The notes beneath the pieces are model-generated. The model searched no databases and was not told where the DNA came from. It saw nothing but the letters and a program-made list of their open reading frames with translations. This document shows, piece after piece, positions 26,866 through 33,729 of a stretch of DNA of 33,729 nucleotides. The first letter of the stretch is position 1; every line of letters starts with the position of its first letter. The DNA lies in NCBI GenBank assembly GCA_945952115.1, contig CAMFHA010000022.1, forward strand, positions 1 to 33,729, read 5' to 3'. Position numbers and translations under genes: made by a program. The stretch comes from an uncultured Legionella sp. Its GTDB lineage: Bacteria > Pseudomonadota > Gammaproteobacteria > Legionellales > Legionellaceae.

Positions 26866-29700
26866 ATGCATACTATAAGTATTCGTGGGGCGCGAACTCA
26901 TAATCTCAAGAATTTGGATTTAGATCTGCCTCGTGATCAATTAATTGTAATCACCGGATTATCCGGCTCTGGAAAATCTTCTTTAGCCTTTGATACTTTG
27001 TATGCTGAAGGGCAGCGTCGTTATGTTGAATCTTTATCGGCCTATGCTCGTCAATTTTTATCGATGATGGAAAAACCTGATGTGGATTCTATAGAAGGAT
27101 TATCTCCGGCTATTTCTATTGAACAAAAAGCAACCTCGCATAACCCTCGCTCTACAGTAGGCACAATTACTGAAATTTATGATTATCTTCGATTGTTGTA
27201 TGCTCGTGTGGGAGAACCACGTTGTCCTACCCATCAAAATAGTTTGCATGCGCAAACTATTAGCCAAATGGTAGATCAAGTACTTAGTTTACCTGAAGAA
27301 AGCAAAGTGATGATTTTAGCTCCTGTAATTCGTGAACGTAAAGGCGAGCATGTGCAATTGTTTCAGCAATTACAAGCACAAGGTTATGTACGTGCGCGGA
27401 TTGACGGTGAGTTATATGAATTAGATAGCCCGCCTAAATTAGGTTTACGTACTAAACATACTATTGAAGTGGTGATTGATCGTTTTAAAGTACGATCGGA
27501 TATTGCACAACGTTTAAGTGAGTCTTTTGAAAATGCTTTAAATTTAGCGGAGGGAATTGCTTTAGTGGTTTCAATGGATAAACAATTTGAAGATTTAGTT
27601 TTTTCTTCTAAATTTGCTTGCTCTGAATGTGGTTATAGTTTGAGTGAATTAGAGCCTCGTTTATTTTCTTTTAATAATCCTGTTGGAGCTTGTCCTTCTT
27701 GTGATGGATTGGGTGTTGATCAATTCTTTGACCCTGAACGTGTGGTGCATAATGAGCAATTAAGTCTTGCGAATGGTGCTGTTCGTGGTTGGGATAAAAA
27801 AACCAATTATTATTTTTCTATGCTGGAATCTTTAGCGAAGCATTATCGCTTTGATATTAATATTGCTTTTTGTGATTTAGATAAAGCCTATCAAGACATT
27901 ATTCTTTATGGTAGCCGAGATGAAGTTATTGAATTTAATTATCATCGTCCACACGGTGGTTATATGGTTAAGAACCATCCTTTTGAAGGGATAATTCCAA
28001 ATATGCAACGGCGTTATCGTGAATCTGATTCGGGAATGATTCGTGAGGAGCTAGCTAAATATTTATCATCAAGACCCTGTCAGCTATGCAAAGGAGCACG
28101 GTTACGTGAAGAGGCACGGCATATATTTATTGATAATAGAAATTTACCGGATATTAGTGCTTATTCTATAGAACAATCATATGAATTTTTTAAGAATTTA
28201 CATTTAACTGGTTATCGAGGTCAAATTGCAGAAAAAATTAATAAAGAAATTATTGAGCGCCTAGGTTTTTTAATTAATGTTGGTTTGGATTACCTTTCTT
28301 TAGAGCGCAGTGCTGAAACTTTATCAGGAGGAGAGGCGCAACGAATACGTCTTGCTAGTCAGATTGGCTCTGGCCTAGTGGGGGTGATGTATATTTTAGA
28401 TGAGCCCTCTATTGGTTTACATCAACGAGACAATGATCGTCTTTTGCAGACGCTTATTCATTTAAGAGATCAAGGCAATACCGTTATTGTAGTCGAGCAT
28501 GATGAAGATGCGATTCGGCATGCAGATTTTGTTTTAGATATAGGACCAGGTGCTGGTGCTCATGGAGGGCAAATAGTAGCAAGTGGAAGCCCTCAAGAAA
28601 TTATGGCTAATCCTGATTCTTTAACTGGACAATATTTATCTGGAAAACAAGCTATTATTATTCCCAAAAATAGATTAGCCGTTAACCCTAAGCAAATGAT
28701 TCATTTGAAAGAGGTGAGTTGTAACAATTTACAGCAGGTTAATGTAAGTATTCCTTTAGGTTTACTTACTTGTATTACTGGAGTTTCTGGTTCAGGCAAA
28801 TCAAGCTTAATTAATGATACCTTGTATCCTTTAGCCGCAAATGCTCTTAATCGTGCCAGTTTATTAGTTCCTGGTTCTGTCAAAGAAATTAGCGGTTTAA
28901 ACCTTTGTGATAAAGTCATTGATATTAATCAAAGCCCTATTGGACGTACGCCACGTTCAAATCCTGCAACGTATACAGGTTTATTTACTGATATTCGTGA
29001 CTTATTTTCCGGTACTCCTGAAGCACGAGCGCGAGGCTATATGCCTGGACGATTTAGTTTTAATGTTCGCGGAGGTCGTTGTGAGGCCTGCCAAGGGGAT
29101 GGCTTAATTAAAGTGGAAATGCATTTTCTTCCTGATATTTATGTAGCCTGTGATGTGTGTCAGGGAAAGCGTTATAATCGTGAAACCTTAGATATTCAGT
29201 ATAAAGGCAAAACTATTCATGAAGTGTTAGAAATGACCGTAGAAGAGGCTGCTTTGTTTTTCTCAGCTATTCCTAGTCTTGCGCGTAAGTGTCAAACTTT
29301 ATTAGATGTGGGGTTGTCTTATATTAAACTAGGCCAAAGTGCTACTACTTTATCAGGAGGAGAAGCTCAACGGATAAAATTAGCTCGAGAATTATCCAAA
29401 CGCGATACAGGTAATACTTTATACATTCTTGATGAACCGACTACAGGCCTCCATTTTCATGATACTAGGCAATTGCTTTCTGTATTGACTCGTTTACGTG
29501 AAAAAGGCAATACCATTGTAGTAATTGAACATAATTTAGATGTAATAAAAACGGCTGATTGGATTATTGATTTAGGGCCAGAGGGTGGAAGCAAAGGAGG
29601 AAAAATTATTGCTGAAGGAACTCCTGAGCAAGTCGCAAACATTCAAGGTTCATATACCGGGCAATTTTTAAAATCTATTCTAACAAACGGAGCTTATTAG
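26866..29700 (+). CDS. uvrA: Excinuclease ABC subunit A
   Basis: UvrA is the damage-recognising ATPase of nucleotide excision repair and loads UvrB. From the ATG at 26866 the product is 944 aa (E. coli 940). Walker A motifs GLSGSGKS (residues 31-38) and GVSGSGKS (from about 639) are intact. Both ABC signatures LSGGEAQRI are present, with Walker [12 protein letters not shown] and [11 protein letters not shown]. Zinc-finger cysteines appear in [16 protein letters not shown]...CPSCDGLG and CEACQGDG...[10 protein letters not shown]. The frame extends to a TTG at 26812, but that would start inside the inverted repeat and add 18 atypical residues. No LexA-type box was found upstream. Confidence 0.97.
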   Translation: MHTISIRGARTHNLKNLDLDLPRDQLIVITGLSGSGKSSLAFDTLYAEGQRRYVESLSAYARQFLSMMEKPDVDSIEGLSPAISIEQKATSHNPRSTVGTITEIYDYLRLLYARVGEPRCPTHQNSLHAQTISQMVDQVLSLPEESKVMILAPVIRERKGEHVQLFQQLQAQGYVRARIDGELYELDSPPKLGLRTKHTIEVVIDRFKVRSDIAQRLSESFENALNLAEGIALVVSMDKQFEDLVFSSKFACSECGYSLSELEPRLFSFNNPVGACPSCDGLGVDQFFDPERVVHNEQLSLANGAVRGWDKKTNYYFSMLESLAKHYRFDINIAFCDLDKAYQDIILYGSRDEVIEFNYHRPHGGYMVKNHPFEGIIPNMQRRYRESDSGMIREELAKYLSSRPCQLCKGARLREEARHIFIDNRNLPDISAYSIEQSYEFFKNLHLTGYRGQIAEKINKEIIERLGFLINVGLDYLSLERSAETLSGGEAQRIRLASQIGSGLVGVMYILDEPSIGLHQRDNDRLLQTLIHLRDQGNTVIVVEHDEDAIRHADFVLDIGPGAGAHGGQIVASGSPQEIMANPDSLTGQYLSGKQAIIIPKNRLAVNPKQMIHLKEVSCNNLQQVNVSIPLGLLTCITGVSGSGKSSLINDTLYPLAANALNRASLLVPGSVKEISGLNLCDKVIDINQSPIGRTPRSNPATYTGLFTDIRDLFSGTPEARARGYMPGRFSFNVRGGRCEACQGDGLIKVEMHFLPDIYVACDVCQGKRYNRETLDIQYKGKTIHEVLEMTVEEAALFFSAIPSLARKCQTLLDVGLSYIKLGQSATTLSGGEAQRIKLARELSKRDTGNTLYILDEPTTGLHFHDTRQLLSVLTRLREKGNTIVVIEHNLDVIKTADWIIDLGPEGGSKGGKIIAEGTPEQVANIQGSYTGQFLKSILTNGAY

Positions 29701-29896
29701 AGCGTGTTTACAATTTATCCCTACCGCTTACGTGCCGCGACTTGTTCCTGAGCGGCATCCTGACTATCTTAATCAACAGCAAATTTCTTTATATAGGTCG
29801 CGCCATCCCGGATTTTGATTTTCAATCAAATTTAACTTCCACTGTCGGCACCAAATGTTGAAATGTTTCAACTGCATTTTCTAGGTTCAAAATGCT
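29701..29896. repeat. Decayed repeat DNA downstream of uvrA
   Basis: A decayed inverted copy of the ACAAG-loop palindrome lies at about 29731-29760 (CGTGCCGCGACTTGTTC then GGCATCC). AGGTCGCGCCAT at 29795-29806 recurs at 30566-30577 in the same orientation. TTGAAATGTTTCAA and a GCATTTT/AAAATGC pair near 29860-29893 form further small dyads. No gene is seen. Confidence 0.55.
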
Positions 29897-30535
29897 TCAA
29901 TTCATTGAATAGCCGCCTAATTCTAAATCGATATCTTCTTGAGCATCAAAAGGAAGAATGCGACTGGTATTCATCATTGCTTGTGGTGTTGTTATAGTAG
30001 GTTTTGATTTAACTTGCTGAGTTTCTTTATTTTTTTGGGAGGGTATCTTATTAAATAATGCTTGCATGGATTTTACGGAAGAAGTAAATTCTGGAGTTTC
30101 ATTAATTTCATTTAGATAGGTAGCGATGACAGAATGATACGCTGCTTTAACTCGTTGGGTATGAACAATTTCAATTGTAGCAAGTGTTACTAACATGGAA
30201 ACAAAGCTCATTATCAAAGGTGAGATAAAAAGAGCTGATTTTGCAGCTGAAAAATCGTAAATACTACCAATGCTAATAACAATGGCTATGCAAGCAACTA
30301 TAAAAATGTATTTAGCTCGCCTGACGCCCGCTCGTACTAAACTTCTATCCGCAATGGGATAAACTCGTAGCGATTCTTTAGCCATTCTGAGGCAAAGTTC
30401 ATCGTATTGTTGTTTATTTATTGTTAAATTATGCTTTAGAAAATGTGTTAAAATTTCTTCGCATAGGTTTGCTTGCTTCGTTTTTAAGCGCTGTAAAAGA
30501 AAAGACTCAATCAATGCATCATATCGTTTGATCAT
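29897..30535 (-). CDS. Two-helix membrane protein, 212 aa, unknown
   Basis: A soluble basic N-terminus of about 74 residues is followed by two closely spaced membrane helices (about residues 75-93, YIFIVACIAIVISIGSIY, and 101-122, ALFISPLIMSFVSMLVTLAT). A cytosolic-type C-terminal tail follows, rich in Ser, Thr, Gln and Lys and ending with acidic QEDIDLELGGYSMN. A hairpin membrane anchor between soluble ends, with an acidic C-terminal patch, is common in Legionella effectors, but this is an inference. I do not recognise a named family. It is flanked by direct copies of AGGTCGCGCCAT. Confidence 0.6.
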   Translation of the reverse strand: MIKRYDALIESFLLQRLKTKQANLCEEILTHFLKHNLTINKQQYDELCLRMAKESLRVYPIADRSLVRAGVRRAKYIFIVACIAIVISIGSIYDFSAAKSALFISPLIMSFVSMLVTLATIEIVHTQRVKAAYHSVIATYLNEINETPEFTSSVKSMQALFNKIPSQKNKETQQVKSKPTITTPQAMMNTSRILPFDAQEDIDLELGGYSMN

Positions 30536-30741
30536 ACATTATCTTTGAAATTCAATAGGTACAAGAGGTCGCGCCATGTTTGCATATTTTATGATCATTT
30601 TCAATATTAATGACTCAGCTCATCCTTCGTCGCAAGCGGCTCAAGATGACGAGTAGTTACGCGATGCAAATAGATTCAAGTAGAAGATAGCCATAATGGG
30701 TACTATAATTCAAATAAGGAGCGTTGTTTCAGGAGATAATT
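30536..30741. other. Divergent intergenic region with a repeat fragment
   Basis: The region contains AGGTCGCGCCAT (30566-30577) and a dispersed-repeat-like stretch (CATCCTTCGTCGCAAGCGGC, then TCAAGATGACGAG) at about 30620-30655. AGGAG at 30732-30736 is the ribosome binding site of the next gene. Confidence 0.4.
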
Positions 30742-31125
30742 ATGATTACCAATTTTTTAGCCACAGTGCTTGGTTGGTATTTGGTGGTTATGAGTTTACT
30801 ATTACTTATAAGACGTGAAATTGTAGTTTCCGCAATGAAAGAATTGATGGCACAGCGAGCAGAAATGTTGGTTGTTGGAATCATTACCTTTATTATCGGT
30901 TTATTAATGGTTATTAGCCATAATATTTGGATAATGGGGTGGTCTGTCATCGTCACTGTCTTTGCATGGTTAATACTTATAGGTGGTTTAATCAGACTCT
31001 TTTGCCCAGATACCGTATATAAAATATGGAGCAAAGTTATTGATAAACCAGAAAAAATGATCGTTTGCGGGGTAATTACTCTAATTATTGGTCTATTTTT
31101 GTTGTATAAGGTTTATTTTGGTTGA
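30742..31125 (+). CDS. Small four-helix inner membrane protein, unknown
   Basis: From the ATG at 30742 (AGGAG six bases upstream) the product is about 127 aa with four hydrophobic segments: NFLATVLGWYLVVMSLLLLI, MLVVGIITFIIGLLMVI, WSVIVTVFAWLILIGGLI and VCGVITLIIGLFLLYKVYF. The two halves look related, since a VVGIITFIIGLLM segment and a VCGVITLIIGLFL segment occupy similar places. That suggests an ancient duplication. No functional motif is visible. Confidence 0.7.
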   Translation: MITNFLATVLGWYLVVMSLLLLIRREIVVSAMKELMAQRAEMLVVGIITFIIGLLMVISHNIWIMGWSVIVTVFAWLILIGGLIRLFCPDTVYKIWSKVIDKPEKMIVCGVITLIIGLFLLYKVYFG

Positions 31126-31194
31126 GCAACACAATTTCTTAAGAAACAGCTGTATTAAGAGCCTTATAAGAGCTTTTAGCTGGGTATGTTCTCT

Positions 31195-31225
31195 CTGGAG
31201 ATGACAGTTTTTTTGTCATCTCCAG
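31195..31225. repeat. Perfect 12-bp hairpin with T-rich loop
   Basis: CTGGAGATGACA (31195-31206) pairs perfectly with TGTCATCTCCAG (31214-31225) around GTTTTTT. It lies between the four-helix protein gene and lemA. The T run is inside the loop rather than after the stem, so termination is possible but not typical. Confidence 0.65.
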
Positions 31226-31308
31226 ATATATATTCTAACGATAGCTGTTTTTTTTCAGTATTTCGAGCTATAAATTAGTTTAAGAAATCATTCTGGTAGG
31301 AAAGAGAT

Positions 31309-31890
31309 ATGTTAACCTTCTTAATTATTGTGTTGATTCTGATTGCCTTGATTTTTTTCTGGGCGGTCAGTATTTATAACTGTTTAATCCATTTAATTGA
31401 AGCAATTAATAATAATAAAAAACAAATTGATATTCAGCTCGATCGACGTTTTAAAGTGTTTGAATCCTTGATTGAGACGGTAAAAAAATATATGGATTAT
31501 GAACAAACCACTTTAAAAGATGTGGTTTCTTTACGTAATCAAGCTCAAGCTGCAAAAGCATCTGGTGATGAGAAAGCGCGTATTGCTGCAGAAAATGGTA
31601 TTTCTCAAATTGCCTCAGGTTTAAATGTTGTTTTCGAAAATTACCCAGAATTAAAAGCCAATCAGAATGCTTTGCAGTTGCAAGAAGAAATTGTGAATAC
31701 AGAAAATAAATTGGCTTATGCTAAACAAGCTTATAATGACAGTATTGAACGATACAATGCAAAGAAAAAATCTTTTTTTGAAGCCATGATTGTTTCTCTG
31801 TTTTCATCTGCTTTGAACAAAGAATTTGTTTATTGGGGTTTAGCAGAAGATCAGATCCAGCAAAAAGAAGACTACAGCGTAAAATTCTGA
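31309..31890 (+). CDS. lemA: LemA family protein
   Basis: A 193-aa protein with one N-terminal membrane anchor (LIIVLILIALIFFWAVSIYN) and a long helical extracytoplasmic or cytoplasmic bundle. LemA hallmarks are visible: YNCLIHLIEAINNNKKQIDIQLDRR and the segment LQLQEEIVNTENKLAYAKQAYNDSIERYNAK. AGGAAAGAG precedes the ATG. The htpX-like gene follows after ten bases, a pairing seen in several genera that suggests a joint membrane quality-control role. Its biochemical function is not established. Confidence 0.93.
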   Translation: MLTFLIIVLILIALIFFWAVSIYNCLIHLIEAINNNKKQIDIQLDRRFKVFESLIETVKKYMDYEQTTLKDVVSLRNQAQAAKASGDEKARIAAENGISQIASGLNVVFENYPELKANQNALQLQEEIVNTENKLAYAKQAYNDSIERYNAKKKSFFEAMIVSLFSSALNKEFVYWGLAEDQIQQKEDYSVKF

Positions 31891-31900
31891 GAATAAAAGA

Positions 31901-32929
31901 ATGAGTATCACTGATTATCATGCTTCCGTTGCTAATTGGCGGGAGCAATTAAGACTAAATGAACGCAAAACAAAACAAGTTATTGCCTTGTTTATTTTAG
32001 TATTTGTTGCGGTGGGTATTTTTGCGGATACCTTTATTCTTTATTCCATGTATCCAACGGCTTCGGTTAAACAGATCTTAATTGCTTTGCTCTCATTTAG
32101 AGAAATTCCTTATGCGACCTTACTGATGTTAGGTTTTGCAGTCATTTCTTTGAGCATTACTTATTCTTTTTATGATCGAATAATGCTTTTAGGAACGGAT
32201 TATGTAGAGGTCACTCCAGAAACTGCAAGCACTTTAGAAGAAAAACAGTTGTATAATGTAGTGGAAGAAATGAAGGTTTCTGCAGGTCTGCAGTATATGC
32301 CAAGAGTATTTATAATTGAAGCGAATTACATGAATGCTTTTGCCAGTGGCTATAGTGAGCAATCCGCTATGGTTGCTATTACTCGTGGTTTAATGAATAA
32401 ATTAGATCGTGCTGAGATGCAAGCGGTTATGGCTCATGAGCTAAGCCATATCCGCCATCATGATATTAAATTAACTTTAACCGTTGCGGTATTAAGTAAT
32501 ATTTTACTGATAGTGGTTGATCTCCTTTTTTATTCTGTGCTTTATAAACGCGATAATAAACGAGATGATAATAGGTTTTTTCTTATTATTATTTTATTAC
32601 GCTATTTGTTGCCTTTAATTACCATTTTTTTAACCCTATTTTTAAGCCGAACGAGAGAATACATGGCTGATGCCGGTTGTGTTGAATTAATGCGTAATAA
32701 TGAACCAATGGCTCGTGCTTTATTAAAAATATCGGAAGATCATCAACAACATGCTCAAGAGTATGCAGAAGAATATGGAAATACTGCTCATGAGCAAGTG
32801 CGTCAAGCCTCTTACCTTTTTAATCCTCAAGATCTAGATCCTGTAAAATCTCTAGCGAATGCGTTTTCTACTCATCCTTCAATTGAAGATCGTTTAGCGG
32901 CAATTGGCTTTAAAAAAAAAATAAATTGA
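31901..32929 (+). CDS. htpX: HtpX-like membrane M48 zinc metalloprotease
   Basis: This 342-aa inner-membrane protease has two N-terminal membrane helices (about residues 27-48 and 60-80). The catalytic HELSH is at residues 179-183 in VMAHELSHIRHHD, two more hydrophobic segments follow, and the third zinc-ligand motif EYMAD is at 253-257. HtpX enzymes degrade misfolded membrane proteins. Length exceeds E. coli HtpX (293 aa), as for the HtpX-like enzymes paired with LemA. It is translated directly after lemA, and a 164-bp inverted repeat lies downstream. Confidence 0.9.
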   Translation: MSITDYHASVANWREQLRLNERKTKQVIALFILVFVAVGIFADTFILYSMYPTASVKQILIALLSFREIPYATLLMLGFAVISLSITYSFYDRIMLLGTDYVEVTPETASTLEEKQLYNVVEEMKVSAGLQYMPRVFIIEANYMNAFASGYSEQSAMVAITRGLMNKLDRAEMQAVMAHELSHIRHHDIKLTLTVAVLSNILLIVVDLLFYSVLYKRDNKRDDNRFFLIIILLRYLLPLITIFLTLFLSRTREYMADAGCVELMRNNEPMARALLKISEDHQQHAQEYAEEYGNTAHEQVRQASYLFNPQDLDPVKSLANAFSTHPSIEDRLAAIGFKKKIN

Positions 32930-32968
32930 TAAAAAGCAACGAAGTATAAAGCTTAGTGAGTAATGTTA

Positions 32969-33132
32969 TATACCCATTCTACCTGAAGATCTTGGTTTTT
33001 CGCTATCGCTTTTTTCGCTTGCAGAATTTAAAAAAGCTCGCAATAGGGCTGGCTATTACTCGCTTTTTTAAATTCCGCAGGCGAAAAAATCAAGTCGCGA
33101 AAAAACCAAGATCTTCAGGTAGAATGGGTATA
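32969..33132. repeat. 164-bp inverted-repeat element, MITE-like
   Basis: The ends TATACCCATTCTACCTGAAG and its complement are perfect over more than 30 bp (32969-33000 and 33101-33132, one base length difference in a T/A run). The inner halves are also complementary with mismatches (ATTTTTTCGC-like, GAATTTAAAAAAGC and CAATAG/CTATT blocks), so almost the whole element folds on itself. TA lies at both outer ends, as expected for IS630/mariner-type target duplication. It sits between convergent htpX and the LysR fragment and could also terminate transcription in both directions. A frame through it (32956-33150) is an artefact. Confidence 0.8.
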
Positions 33133-33141
33133 GGATTAATC

Positions 33142-33412
33142 TTAGGGTAGCGAGCTTACTAAAGCCGTAAGAATAATATCAGTATTTAGACTAGATACGG
33201 CTGTAGAGCGTTCTACTAAGCTAAGATCAAAATTTAAAAATTCATTGGGAAGTAAATCAACAACAACCTTTTTGTGAAGTTCCTCTCGAATTAGAAATTC
33301 GGGTAAAACAGCGATCCCACAGCCAAGCAAAACTAAAGATTTATGCGCAGTTAAATTATTGGAAGAGATTTTTATTTTTGCATCAGGATATAGCCTAGTC
33401 CTAATAATTTGA
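33142..33412 (-). pseudogene. LysR-family regulator, C-terminal fragment
   Basis: The frame reads YPDAKIKISSNNLTAHKSLV, then GCGIAVLPEFLIREELHKK, then VVVDLLPNEFLNFDLSLVER. This is the last part of a LysR co-inducer-binding domain, where G-x-GIA-x-LP-x-FL-x2-E is diagnostic. The DNA-binding helix-turn-helix and most of the effector domain are missing. The LysR-like sequence starts where the IS630-family transposase frame stops, near 33415, so insertion of the element explains the truncation. The rest of the gene, if it remains, lies beyond the window. Confidence 0.75.
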
Positions 33413-33729
33413 TTATAAACAATGAACCCGAAAAAGCTCATCAATAGAGCAATTAAGAGTTCTACGAAGGCATTTAGCTTGAGCCCATTTGTGTTCAATA
33501 GGATTAAGATCGGGAGAGTAAGGTGGCAAATACTCTAAAGTTACCTCTGCTTTTATTAATTGCTCTTGCATCGTTTTATCCTTATGAAAAGCAGCATTAT
33601 CCATGATAACCACACTTCCTTTGGGTAATTTTGGCAATAAATCATGCTCAATCCAACAATTAAAAGTAGCTGTACTAATTGTTCCTTCAAACAAGCTAAC
33701 AGTAAGTAATTGATTATCGCGCAAAGCTC
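33413..33729 (-). mobile_element. IS630-family transposase, C-terminal part, running off the window edge
   Basis: The product shows the second half of an IS630/mariner DDE domain. VVIMDNAAFHK carries the second catalytic Asp, and LEYLPPYSPDLNPIEHKWAQ carries the final Glu, in the usual spacing. The frame continues upstream past 33729, so the N-terminus and the other end of the element are not visible. The stop at 33413-33415 is next to TATAATC, where LysR-like sequence begins. IS630 elements usually end a few bases beyond the transposase stop and duplicate TA. The visible catalytic residues are intact, so activity is possible. Confidence 0.9.

Noticed and set aside
29830..29870. Possible tRNA 3' end because of a GGCACCA string
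   Set aside because: No matching acceptor stem, anticodon or T-loop sequence is found around it.
32956..33150. 64-residue open frame
   Set aside because: It runs straight through the long palindrome and its composition only reflects the repeat.
1..33729. CRISPR array or toxin-antitoxin locus
   Set aside because: No regularly spaced direct repeats and no recognisable antitoxin-toxin pair were seen.

Overview
The window looks like a chromosomal segment of a Legionella-type gammaproteobacterium. The basis is the AT-rich sequence, housekeeping genes of gammaproteobacterial type (rpsO-pnp, folE, HIT protein, ppa, CorB-type protein, bamE, fur, uvrA, lemA-htpX), and several very long, mostly helical proteins on the minus strand that resemble Dot/Icm effectors. 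The genus is an inference from gene content; no 16S gene or unique marker is present.

Layout. Positions 1-1135 are a graveyard of mobile and repeated DNA: an alpha/beta-hydrolase remnant with an in-frame stop, a truncated IS4-type transposase, and a nested palindromic element of about 320 bp. A small unknown gene (1136-1585) precedes the rpsO-pnp pair. A GT-A-like glycosyltransferase homologue (4537) follows, with an altered DxD motif and a probable C-terminal frameshift. A minus-strand block (8838 to 5506) holds a HIT protein, folE, a 670-residue helical protein and a short ORF. Plus-strand ppa, a CorB-type membrane protein and a dolichyl-phosphate-mannose-synthase-like GT2 come next (9002-11726).

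The centre (11745-24892) is dominated by two giant minus-strand genes, which flank the divergent bamE/fur pair and two smaller genes. The first (1671 aa) joins an N-terminal M48 zinc metalloprotease to a C-terminal atypical kinase-like domain. It is the most striking object in the window. The second (1669 aa) contains diverged internal repeats and may correspond to SdhA by position. Next are a 5'-frameshifted effector-like gene (25131-26143), a DUF4442 gene, uvrA, two small membrane proteins and a lemA-htpX pair. The right edge has a 164-bp MITE-like inverted repeat, a LysR fragment, and an IS630-family transposase that appears to have cut the LysR gene.

The housekeeping genes form short conserved units. 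The effector-like genes lie between them, each apparently with its own promoter, alongside decayed repeats and homopolymer frameshifts. That pattern fits an accessory virulence repertoire undergoing turnover. All functions are read from motifs by eye; no search was run.
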